Shown here one piece after another: positions 9,120-17,587 of a stretch of DNA of 23,232 bases (within the stretch, counting starts at the first letter, position 1; each line of letters begins with the position of its first letter). Made by a program: the position numbers and the translations under genes. The stretch is from Zygnema cylindricum (taxonomy: Eukaryota > Streptophyta > Zygnematophyceae > Zygnematales > Zygnemataceae): NCBI GenBank assembly GCA_037447655.1, contig JBBHKE010002532.1, positions 144,451 to 167,682 on the forward strand, in the 5' to 3' direction. Under the pieces are notes generated by a model, which had not been told where the DNA came from, searched no databases, and saw only the letters and a program-made list of their open reading frames with translations.

Positions 9120-9264
9120 CACCTCTTTCGGCAACGTTGTCGTATTTCACCACATCATCCCATGAAACCCCAAAGTCTTTCCATTATCAGTGTTGACAAT
9201 CATGTGAGTTTCATCTATGTTTTCCATGAGGTATTCGTTGAAAATTATTGGTATACATGCACCA
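9115..9264 (-). pseudogene. Transposase exon: start of DDE domain
   Basis: After a possible acceptor (GGTTCAG, just right of 9264) the frame reads FNEYLMENIDETHMIVNTDN and then KTLGFHG. The Asp of N-x-DET is the expected first catalytic residue of jerky/pogo-type DDE domains. Near 9165 the frame slips by one base and continues as VKYDNVAERGES up to the Copia-C target duplication. The junction phase with the previous exon does not match, so the acceptor is uncertain or an indel has occurred. The next residues, MTLMVRISGG, lie on the other side of Copia-C at 6283. Confidence 0.7.
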
Positions 9265-9387
9265 CTGAACCGAAACAAACTTAGTTCTTTTTATTATATG
9301 TCGTTAAGTAGGGAACACAACGAAAACAAAACACAATAAAAAAAATGAGACATCATTATACTATATTCGTAATGGAAAGAGACTCAC

Positions 9388-9867
9388 CGGATTTAAATTC
9401 CCGCTTCAGAACGCCCATGTGGAAGGCTACGGTACGCTCAATGTATATATCTTTATTGGGACTACATTGTAGATTCCACTTTTCTGCACGCACAACGATG
9501 TTGTGCTTCTCTTGACACCTTTGCACCCACCTTTTATTAATGATTGGATGTATTTCAGACCCGTCTTTGTTGAACCATTCCGGGCCGTACTCTTTCCTCC
9601 TTTCTGTTATTATGTCTCTAGCGATGTCCCCGAGAATTGAGGTGGACATCTTCATACCTGCTTTCTTAAAACGTTCAAAATATAAAAGCAACTCCTCGTG
9701 TATAACAGTCACCCCAACGACTTCCTTCCCTCCTCGTCCCGGCAAAGCCTTAGTAACCGCCACCGATCTCGTCCTAAAACTAGAAGTAGAGAACGTCCAG
9801 GTTTTCCCTTGTATTCCGTCAAGCGTGAACCTCCTCTCTACCCCCCATCGCTTGGCCTTTTGGTACT
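9388..9867 (-). pseudogene. Transposase exon: CENP-B-like DNA-binding domain
   Basis: This block is open for its whole length of about 160 codons. It begins after an acceptor (TTTACAG) with YQKAKRWGVERRFTLDGIQG. It continues through a helical segment with AVTKALPGRGG, then YFERFKKAGMKMSTSILGDI and INKRWVQRCQEKHNIVVRAE. That last W-x(7)-H-N-I-x(2)-R pattern is the hallmark of the second helix-turn-helix of CENP-B/Tigger-type transposases. It ends at FKSG with a strong donor, GTGAGT. This is the best-preserved part of the transposase, free of stops. Confidence 0.75.
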
Positions 9868-10232
9868 CTGTAAATTATAAACAATGTCAAAAGACACAAT
9901 GAGATTCTTGAATAGAATGTCGTATAACAAATTGAAACGACTCTCAAAAAGAACGAAAATATTCGACGTTGAAATGTTGCTGTCGGAGATTCAACGACGA
10001 TAGAAACTCGTCGTTATATGTGGAAAATTAACTTTTTTTTCATAAACAGCGTTTATACGTAGTCACTTGTTTACCACTGATGAGAAATCATCACTTCATC
10101 GATGAACCAACAACGACCCGCTCTTGTCGTTAAGCCAAGAAAGAGATTATCAAACACAATGTCGACATCAGCAAAACCAAATGTATGACTTAAAGTCGAA
10201 TTTACATGCATTTAGTGAAAAAAAAAAAAGAA
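9868..10232. other. Non-coding DNA upstream of the transposase
   Basis: This stretch holds CGACG/CGTCG-rich inverted motifs (about 9960-10015 and 10110-10130) resembling those of the 67-bp repeat, and a 12-base A run just before Copia-A. The minus strand has a 47-codon frame beginning near 10208 (MHVNSTLSHTFGFADVDIVF...), but it does not join the next exon in phase. I do not assign it as the missing first exon. Confidence 0.45.
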
Positions 10233-11130
10233 TGCAACTATGAGACCTCCATTGGTACTCAGAGTAGGTAGCTTACCAGAAGCCTCTAGGATAACCTCAA
10301 TCCCTTAGTCTTTGTATGAGTATTGCTGACAAAATTATCAATGGTAAAAAATGACCTTTTATACAAAAGCGCTCTGGGAGAGAGGCTGCTACCTATATTT
10401 TCTAAGTCGTGAACCCCTCTTTTAACCCTCTACTACTAAAGTACGGAGCCAATCAATTCACTGTACAGTACAGAAAGGTACTTGGCAAGGAGAACTTTTT
10501 GTAAGACCATTATACAACATGGCCAAAGAGACGACGCCTGCCATGTCCGTGTTTGCCGTGGTATTTCCCGGAGATGCAGCCATCCAATGTCAAATTGCCA
10601 TGTGTCACTCGGTGTGGCTGTGACCGCAAACCGCCAAAATGTTCATTCCGCGATGCCGGCTTCTTCCTCCGCCGTCCGAGTGATATCGGCCTTAATTTTT
10701 AGCTGTTAAAATACAAGCTGTACTTTTCGATGTGATCTGTCTAACTGTGTCTATGTGATTGTGGTCCGTTTGTCTGTAAAATGAACTTTTCTATTTGCAC
10801 ATCTTTCAGTAGCTATTGTACCCTATATACTTCGACACAGGTGCTAGGCTACATGGTAACGATGCTGGGCTATTTGGACGGACAGTAGGTACTAGAATCA
10901 AATCCTAGGTCCGTTAATCTTTTTGGTTAGTTTAACAAAGGACTGCCTTCTAACTCTAGGACAAGCATATGTAGCCATGGCTCTAGCTTCTTCTTCAGCC
11001 TCCAGTAACTACGACAAGTATGGGGGCTAGAGAGAGAAGTTAGAAGCAGGCCGCCTCTGCTTTTTCCTTCCTCATCTTAGATTACTTAAGAAACATATAA
11101 AATACATAAGAAAGCCTTATAATTTCAACA
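10233..11130 (-). repeat. Copia-A 3' LTR
   Basis: An 898-bp LTR that reads TGTTGAAATTATAAGG (from 11130) to CATAGTTGCA (to 10233) on the minus strand. It matches the window-end segment 22664-23232 and the gag-proximal 15498-15579. About one base in twelve differs over the latter 82 bp. It lacks about 100 bp present in the 5' copy (near 22675-22785). Parts are recognisably related to the Copia-B LTR, such as AGCTAGAGCCATGGCTAC and GCTTCT-AACTTCTCTCTC, so A and B belong to one family. A tRNA-like T-arm occurs on the plus strand at 10891-10910. Confidence 0.9.
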
Positions 11131-11143
11131 CTCCCCTTATTTT
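11131..11143 (-). promoter_or_regulatory. Copia-A polypurine tract
   Basis: On the minus strand AAAATAAGGGGAG follows the RNase H stop codon TAG and directly precedes the TG of the 3' LTR. Copia-B has the same arrangement. Confidence 0.85.
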
Positions 11144-11751
11144 CTAGTCACTTTTAAATTTAAGTCCACACTTCTCTCTGCAAAATATTAATTTAGGAGA
11201 AGGCACAGCCTTTGTCATCATGTTTGCCACCATTTCACTGTCTGGTCTATATTCTAGACTTATTATTTTGTTCTCCACCTTTTCTTTAACAAAGTTTAGT
11301 CTGATATCCATGTGCTTTGCTTTAAAGTGATGTTTAGAATTAGCAGCAATTGCAAGTGCTGCTTGATTATCACAGAATATTTTCTGAATTCCACTCTTAA
11401 GATGCCCCAATTCACCAAGCAAGGATTTGACCCACATCAATTCTTTAACAGCAGAGCAAGATGCCATATACTCATCCTCTATGGTGGACTGAGCGATGAC
11501 CTTTTGTTGCTTACTACTCTAGCAACAAGCACCATTCCCCACATACAACACATATCCAGATGTACATCTTCGCATCGGAGCATCCCCATAGCTGGCATCA
11601 CTCCAAGTGGTGATGTCAGTATTTTCCCCACCCAGATACAGCCATAGATCCCTAGTTCTATGAGATATCTGAGGACCTTCTTAGCAGCTTCCCAATCCCT
11701 TTTGGTAGGAGCATTCAGACTCCTACTTAGTACTTCTACAGCAACTGCCAA
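11144..11751 (-). pseudogene. Copia-A RNase H domain
   Basis: The minus-strand frames 11751-11479 and 11467-11144 together give the copia RNase H region. It starts with VEVLSRSLNAPTKRDWEAAK. After a frameshift it reads SGYVLYVGNGACC, a stop and SSKQQKVIAQST, then EYMASCSAVKELMWVKSLLG. Next come the metal-site block FCDNQAALAIAAN and KHHFKAKHMDIRLNFV, and it ends at KCGLKFKSD with a TAG next to the polypurine tract. The conserved Asp of CDNQA is present. At least one frameshift and one stop prevent a complete product. Confidence 0.85.
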
Positions 11752-12006
11752 ATCCGGTCAACTACAATTCATGAAATAAATCAGACAGCCCACTACATGT
11801 CTGTATGGGATAGTCTACATGAACTTCCTCTCTTCTGGACCTAGTTCATCATCTAGAAATAGGATGTCTCCTTCCTCACTCCCGTCACTTCCCTTCTTTA
11901 GATCCATCGGAGTTGTACAGCTGTTGGCTTTTTCAATCTGAAATTTTTCCAACATGTTTCCAATTGCCTGTTTTTGAGTTAGTCTAATTATTCTCTTTTC
12001 TCTATC
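11752..12006 (-). pseudogene. Copia-A RT-RNase H connection
   Basis: The minus strand continues the polyprotein: DREKRIIRLTQKQAIGNMLE, then FQIEKANSCTTPMDLKKGSD, an acidic stretch (GDILFLDDELGPEE), and a degenerate YRHVVGCLIYFMN with stops. It matches the equivalent part of Copia-B at 20824-21005, where about 120 bp is missing. Confidence 0.75.
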
Positions 12007-12705
12007 TCACTCTACTTGTATTCCCAGAATGTATCTTGCTTCCCCCATGTCCTTCATCTCAAATCTTCCCTTCATATCTGTTTTTAGTTTGTTGATTTTC
12101 TCTATTGACTTACTCAGAACAAGCAAATCATCAACATAAATTGCAATAAAGATGACACCTTTCACATCTTCAAAAACATAAATTGAATGATCTGAGCTGA
12201 TCTGAATGTATCCCAGACGAGTAAGGAACTCATCGAGTTTCTTGTTCCACTGTCTAGGTGCTTGTTTCAAACCATAGAGTGATTTGATCAGCCGACATAC
12301 CTTACTTTCTTCTCCTTGTTCCACGAATCCTTCCGAGTGTCGCATGAAGATCTCCTCCTCTTGTTCTCCATGCAATAAGGCAGTTTTGATGTCCATCTGG
12401 TGTACTTCCATTTCTTCTTCAGCTGCTAGACTGAGAAGTATCTAGACTGAGGGGAATCTGACGACCGGAGCAAAGGTTTCTTCGTAATCTATTCCCTCTT
12501 TCTGAGCAAAACCTTTGGCCACTAACCGCGCCTTATATCGCTCAATAGTATTGTCAGGAGTAAGTTTCAATTTGAAAACCCACTTACATCCAATTGGTTT
12601 GCGATCAAGTGGACAGTCCACCAGTTCCCATGTATCAGCGGCCATGATTGAAGCCATCTCTTCATTCATGGTTGTCTTCCACCGGTTTTTCTCCAGGCAG
12701 TTCAT
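12007..12705 (-). pseudogene. Copia-A reverse transcriptase domain
   Basis: Two frames (12705-12442 and 12411-12007) separated by a stop after VRFPSV make up a copia reverse transcriptase, the enzyme that copies element RNA into DNA. Visible motifs in order are [73 protein letters not shown] (motif A, catalytic Asp present), CRLIKSLYGLKQAPRQWNKK and IAIYVDDLLVLS (the YVDD box intact). It ends GEARYILGIQVE before a stop. All three catalytic aspartates are kept here, in contrast with Copia-B. Confidence 0.9.
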
Positions 12706-12934
12706 TGCCTCTCCATATGTTTGAGGTTCACGCGGGTGAGAAAGTTTAGTTACCTTATTGTTAACTTGTTTCTCTTGAAGTCTTTTGCTGCTTCTTCTTC
12801 CTCCCTCAAAATATGCGGCCGGAATAGATGGTTCCCGTGGATTCTTTCAAATTACCACGGCTTCTCCCAGTCCCTTGGATCCATATTCGTTTCCACCACG
12901 TCTTCCGCTTCAAGTATAGGTGTCACCGGTGTTT
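12706..12934 (-). pseudogene. Copia-A IN-RT linker, degenerate
   Basis: The minus strand here matches the Copia-B linker (about 19070-19210). Fragments include [19 protein letters not shown] and NNKVTKL-like sequence, in shifting frames. It joins the integrase C-terminal part to the reverse transcriptase and has no catalytic motif. Confidence 0.6.
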
Positions 12935-14349
12935 CTAAGTCTTTCTCGGTCTGTTTTGAGCCTGCAAGGATATCGTCCGACCTGCAGGAGTATCATCTTT
13001 TTGGAGACCCGGATAGTTAGAAAGGTGAAAGTCATCAGAATTGTCTAACTCAAATCTGATTCTGACTGAGTTTGAGGATTTGAAATGATCTACCAACTTC
13101 CCTTCATCCATAGCTACCCTGTGCTTTACTAGAATTATATCTTCTCTTCTTATATCATACACTCTATACCCTTTTACATCCTCATTATATCCTAACAAAT
13201 ATATAGGTTTCACTTTAGGATCTAGTTTCCAATTAGATCTGTTTGTATTTAAACTGAAGACTTTACTACCGAAAACCTTTAAGTGAGATAGATTTGGTTT
13301 TCGGCCGGTCCATCTCTCATATAGGGTTTGGTCTTACACCGCCGATGTAAGTACTATATTTCTCAAATAATTAGCACAATTCATAGCTTTGGCCCAAAAT
13401 CTTTTTCCTATCCTTTTATTTGACAACATACTACGGGCACTATCATTCAGTGTCCTATTCAATCTCTCGGCAACACCATTTTGTTCCGGGTTATCAAGAA
13501 CTGTCTTTTGATGTTACACACCATCCTCTCTTAAGAACTCTTCAAACTAATTGTGGTATATTCCCCTCCATTGTCACTTCTTACTCTCTTTATTGAGGTC
13601 TCGTGAAGCTTCTCGACCCATGGTTTATATTGTTTGAAATACTTTGGAGTTTCTAATTTGTTTTTCAGAAAGTATATCCGAGAGTACCGAGACCAATCAT
13701 TGGTAATGGTTAGTATAAATCTTTTTCCTCCGGGTGATGGCACTCTTGCCGGTCCCCAAATGTCCGTGTGTACCAAATCAATAACTTTTTCTCCTTTATA
13801 AGTTGCTTCATTTGGAAATGGTAATCTGTGTGCTTTACCTTGAGCACACCCACTGCAATCACTTAGATTCTCATTTTCACCAAAACGTATCCCTTCAACT
13901 ACTCCCGTCTTTTTCATACCTTTTAGCTTTTCTACATTCACATGCCCAAGTCTCTTATGCCACAACATAATATCATTGACACCAGCATAGTAAAGTTTGA
14001 GTTTTTCATTACTTAAAGGAAGCTTGAACATTCCTTGGCTACCTTTCTCAGCAGTGAAATACACATCTTCCTCAAAACTAGCTGTAAAAACTCCTTTTCC
14101 GGTGTTAGTTTCAAATCCTTTATCATCTAATACAAATGTAGAGATAAGATTTTTGTTTAACTACGGAATAAACAATACATTGGAGAACATAAATATTGAT
14201 GTTTTTCCCTCCACTATGACTTTCAAATCTACCTATCCTACATAAGTAGTGGTAACTACCCTCCCATCCCCATATTCAATCTCTACTATAGGGATCTTTC
14301 TCAACTTAATGAGCAGATGCTTATCTTTGCACATGTGCATGGAGGCACC
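12935..14349 (-). pseudogene. Copia-A protease-integrase region
   Basis: Downstream of the stop that replaces the protease Ser, the frame gives GASMHMCKDKHL and a short aspartic protease remnant. The pre-integrase zinc motif follows: WHKRLGHVN with paired His, then CSGCAQGK with paired Cys. The integrase core has the first catalytic Asp in DLVHTDIWGPARV, the second in RVRSDNGGEY, and the Glu in NGVAERLNRTL after a frameshift near 13560. The C-terminal block reads LSHLKVFGSKVFS, YLLGYNEDVKGYRVYD. At least four stops or frameshifts occur. Integrase inserts the DNA copy into the genome; this copy cannot make it. Confidence 0.85.
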
Positions 14350-15517
14350 TTAATCCACAATCCAACCTCCTTCACCTTTCAATCCACCGAAAGCACATTT
14401 CCGCTTCCGTGGAATTTCAACTTCTGTCTTTGCCTCCAACTCCTCATCCAGAAGAAGTTCGTCATCCTTCTCATCGGATTCCTCTGCGAGTACCTTTGTG
14501 ACAAGTGCCTTTTTCTTCCCTAGTGGCTGACCCCCGGTCTGCCCCTCCTTTATCTGAAGCTCGGTTAGTTTGGTACATTCGGCCATGTAATGCCCGGGTT
14601 TCTTGCAAAAATGACAAAGCCCCTTTGGTCCCCTTGTTCCGGACTCATCCGATTGACTTTTCTGGGCTTCCCCTCCATAACTTCCAAGGGGTTTCCGTGA
14701 ATCTTTGTTTCTCCTATTTGCTCTCGTCGCCAAGGCTTGTCCACTCTCAACTCCCCTTCGGATTTTGATTGTATTCTCTCGTACGAGGATCATACGGACT
14801 ACCCAATTCCATATCCACCTGGAGTCCAGTAGATCCTGTACGTGGTTCACAATGTTCTCATACTCATCGGGTAGTTTCATAAGTAAGCAGTGAATATTTG
14901 CCTTCTCGGTTTCTACTTTTCCAGCACACTCTAACTCTATGAAGAGTATAGCCAGCTCATTGCAGAAATCGAGCATCTTCTCTCCTTTGTGAAAGTATCC
15001 ATTGATCCTTTGATCTGCTAGTTTCTGTTCCTGAATAGTACGGCTATGGTACATCTCTATAAGCACATCCCACAGATCAGATGCCCTTTCCACCTGCAAA
15101 TGAGGACCTGCGAGTCCTTGTGTGAGATGACAGAGGACAAAATGCTTGGCCATGTTGTTGTAGTCCCAGGTATCGATGTCATTCTCCTCATTCCTCAGAA
15201 TAGGAGACATAAAAAAAAATCCGTTTGCTATAGGTGTGGTTTTCTCTTTCTCTTTCCCTTTCTCCATCAAGATGCTTTCTCTGTCTTCTGAGTCCTCTGA
15301 ACGGCGGTGGATCTAATTTCCTACGAAATGTGCTTCCTCCAAACCCTGGAGGGATAGCAGAACCGGATGGGCGCTTTACTCGCCCACTCACTATTCCCCA
15401 AAATATTTTCTCACATAGGGCTCCTATCATCATACTCTCCCAGTAGATGAATCGTGTCCCATTGAATATGGGCACCCTTGAGGGTGGGCCCATAACCTGC
15501 AACTCTGAGACCTCCAT
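14350..15517 (-). pseudogene. Copia-A gag with protease start
   Basis: Gag forms the particle that packages element RNA. The frame starts at ATG 15517, inside the LTR: MEVSELQVMGPPSR, then FNGTRFIYWESMM, typical of copia Gag. A frameshift near 15270-15300 moves into the long frame that ends at 14350. A CCHC nucleocapsid knuckle (C-x2-C-x4-H-x4-C, CHFCKKPGHYMAEC) lies at 14616-14575. An acidic stretch and CAFGGLKGEGGWIVD follow. The frame stops at a TAA in place of the Ser of the protease active site D-S-G, which Copia-B keeps as GWIVDSGAS. An alternative start is the ATG inside the primer site. Confidence 0.9.
15483..15497 (-). promoter_or_regulatory. Copia-A primer-binding site for an initiator tRNA half
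   Basis: Minus-strand GGTTATGGGCCCACC lies directly against the LTR end (15498). It is complementary to GGUGGGCCCAUAACC, the anticodon stem-loop of a eukaryotic initiator tRNA-Met (as I recall it, the plant sequence). Its ATG pairs with the CAU anticodon. Drosophila copia is known to prime from a cut initiator tRNA whose 3' end is at base 39, and this site fits that type. Confidence 0.8.
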
Positions 15518-15579
15518 TGGTACTCAGAGTAGGCACTTACCAGAAGCTTCTAGGAGAACCTCAATCCCTTATTCTTTGT
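15498..15579 (-). repeat. Copia-A 5' LTR, inner fragment
   Basis: The last 82 bp of the 5' LTR, ending on the minus strand with GAGTTGCA next to the primer site, and containing the gag ATG. It matches 10233-10315 of the 3' LTR. It is cut off at 15579 by Copia-B, and the rest of the LTR is found at 22664-23232. Confidence 0.9.
15575..15579. repeat. Target site duplication of Copia-B (left copy)
   Basis: TTTGT before the TG of the Copia-B 5' LTR, repeated at 22659-22663. The uninterrupted 3' LTR of Copia-A has a single TTTGT at 10311-10315, showing the empty site. Confidence 0.9.
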
Positions 15580-16472
15580 TGTAGAAATCGATGGGTATTT
15601 TATTATTTTCTTCGTCTAAATTGGAATATAGAAAGAAGCCGAGCAAGTCTGCCTCTAACTTCTCTCTCCAACTCCCATATTTATTGCAATCACTGAGAAG
15701 TTGGAGAGGAAGCTAGAGCCATGGCTACCTACGCTATCCAGAGGTTTACGGGAAGTAGATTAGTTAATTTATTTACTAAAAGGTGTATGTCGGTAACAAG
15801 ATTTGATCCTGGTACGTGCTAACCGTCAAAACGCCGGTAGTTGGTAGCCTTAGCTGTTAAGTTTAGAAGTTACGATACATACTATTGGGTTTGATATTTA
15901 TTTAAATGTTACCACGTAGGAAAATTCATTTAGCGGCGGATGTTTACGGTTACACATATCGCGTTACGTAAACGTTCGGATTTCGGTATGGACAAGAAAC
16001 AAGTCCCAACATTTTGTTTCTTTTACGAAACAAAAACCGCACAAGCATTTATGACGGCTACGATTCAAATTTGCATTCAATCGGACGGCCGAAAAGAAAG
16101 CCGAGATCGCAGAAGAGATTCTCGGCGGTTTGTGGTCATCGCCACATCAGATGACACGTGGCACGATAACGTTGGATTGCTGCATCTGCGGGAATTACAG
16201 GACAGAATCCGGATATGACATATGTCGACATTTAGGCCATGTCGTACAAATTTCGTACATAAAGTACACCGGGAGATGTACTTTTATGTACGGCAATGTA
16301 ATATGATTGGTGCCGTACATCAGTAGATAGAGTTTGCGAGAGAGATAGAACTTAGAAAAATTGGTAGTTAGGGTGGCTGTTATTTGTGCTGAAAGACAAA
16401 GGGGTCAGAGTTATCCTATAGGCTTCGTGTGAGCTGCTTACTCTGAGGTCCTATGGAGGTCTCAGAGTTGCA
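15580..16472 (+). repeat. Copia-B 5' LTR
   Basis: An 893-bp LTR from TGTAGAAATCGATGG to CAGAGTTGCA, with the gag ATG at 16453 in its last 20 bases. It aligns end to end with 21610-22658 except that about 156 bp is absent at 16368-16370. A 92-codon frame at 15940-16218 is part of the LTR and has no domain. The antisense strand shows a tRNA-like T-arm at 15795-15813. No clear TATA box was found. Confidence 0.93.
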
Positions 16473-17587
16473 AGTTATGGGCCCACCATCTAGGGAGCCG
16501 ATATTCAATGGAGCTGGCTTCATATACTGGGAAAGTGTGATGACAATAGCTCTATGTGAGAAAAGGTTTTGGGGAATAGTGATTGGACGGGTGAGGCGTC
16601 CATCCAGTCTAGGGATACCTCCTGGGTTTACTGGAGGCAGATTCACTAGAGATGCATATCCATCGTCAACGGAGGAGACAAATGAAAGAGAGGTGGTGGA
16701 CAAAGGAAAGGAGAAGGAGACGACCACACCAATAGAAACTAATTCGGCATTCATGTCACCTATTTCGAGGAACGAGGAGAATGATACCAATACTTGGGAC
16801 TTCAACAATATGGCGGCAAAGCACTTCATCCCCCCCCCACCTCACTCAACGACTTGCATGTCCTCATTTGCAGGTAGAAAGGGCATCCGGTCTTTAGATG
16901 GCTCTCATAGAGATGTACCGAAGTGGTACGATTTAGCAACAACAGTTGGTTGATCACAAAGTTAAATAGTACGTATACAAAGGGGGGAAGATGTTGGATT
17001 TTTGCAATGAGCTTGCTACACTTTTCATGGAGCTAGAGAGTGCTGGAAAAGATTTTAGTGAAAAAGAAAAGGTTAACTGTCTACTGATGTAGTTACCCGA
17101 TGAGTTTCAGAACATAGTGAACCGTGTGCAGGACTTGCCGAACTCAAAGAGAATATGGAACTCAGTGGTAGAAATGATTCTCGTTCGGGAGAATACAATT
17201 GAGATCCGATAGGGAGGAAATAGTGAGCAAGCCTTGGCAGCTGGGACCGACTGGAGGAACAAGGATTCACGGAGACCGGTGGGAAATTATAGAGGGAGGG
17301 AGCAGAAAAATCAGACCGACGAGTTCGGACCAAGGGCTCCCAAAGGTTTATGTCATTTTTGTAAGAAACCAGGGCACAATATGGCGGAGTGCACTAAACT
17401 AACCGAGCTTCGGTTAAAGGAGGGGCAGACCGGTGGAACCCCGAGAGGAGATAAAAAGGCCCTTGTGACACACGTACATGAGGTGGAATCTGAAGACGAG
17501 GATGATGAGCTCCTATTGGATAAGGAGTTGGAAGCGACAAACAAGGTAGAAATTCCACAATTGCAGAATTGTGCTTTCGGTGGATAG
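16453..17587 (+). pseudogene. Copia-B gag
   Basis: Starts MEVSELQVMGPPSR as in Copia-A, with FNGAGFIYWESVM. A run of nine C residues at 16830-16838 coincides with a frameshift out of the Gag frame seen in Copia-A. The middle part (16840-17220) is recognisable but carries stops, for example MLDFCNELATLFMELES, then LLM, a stop and LPDEFQNIVNRVQDL. The last frame, 17234-17587, is open and includes the CCHC knuckle CHFCKKPGHNMAEC (17351-17392) and an acidic tail. It ends at a TAG (17585-17587) where Copia-A has Leu. Gag would coat the element RNA; this copy cannot make it. Confidence 0.9.
16473..16487 (+). promoter_or_regulatory. Copia-B primer-binding site for an initiator tRNA half
   Basis: AGTTATGGGCCCACC directly after the LTR. 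It equals the Copia-A site except for its first base. The remaining 14 bases pair with an initiator tRNA-Met from the anticodon stem up to base 39, exactly the end reported for the Drosophila copia primer. The in-frame ATG is at 16477-16479. Confidence 0.8.

Larger units (their letters stand above)
5153..9867 (-). pseudogene. CENP-B-like/pogo-type transposase pseudogene, split by Copia-C
   Basis: When intact, this protein would bind transposon ends through a CENP-B-like helix-turn-helix and cut and join DNA with a DDE/D endonuclease domain. Minus-strand blocks, in order, are: HTH exon 9867-9388, DDE part 1 at 9264-9115 and 6283-6167, and DDE part 2 at 5829-5153 ending in TAA. Plausible introns are visible: TTTACAG before 9867, GTGAGT at 9387-9382, and GTGTGT (6166-6161) to TTTGCAG (5836-5830); the last pair joins in frame. 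Copia-C (6289-9114) separates two codon runs that otherwise continue as one conserved block. The gene is dead: there are at least two frameshifts (near 9165 and 6195) and several in-frame stops in the last exon. The first exon and start codon were not found. Family assignment is by motif recognition, not by search. Confidence 0.8.
4480..10232 (-). mobile_element. Decayed CENP-B/pogo-like DNA transposon, interrupted by Copia-C
   Basis: The minus strand carries the scattered exon-like blocks of one transposase (9867 down to 5153), so these belong to a single DNA transposon. Downstream of the gene, at the left in window coordinates, is a 67-bp tandem repeat rich in GTCG/CGAC hairpins. Upstream of the gene (about 9955-10140) is a related-looking CGACG/CGTCG-rich segment sharing the string TGTCGGAGAT. 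Subterminal repeats of this kind suggest the element extends about this far. Neither terminal inverted repeat nor target duplication was found, so both ends are approximate, and the right end may lie beyond the Copia-A insertion. The Copia-C insertion (6289-9114) is younger than this element. Confidence 0.65.

Noticed and set aside
10006-10210. 47-codon minus-strand frame (MHVNSTLSHTFGF...) as the first transposase exon
   Set aside because: No similarity recognised, and the best donor near its end does not join the next exon in phase.
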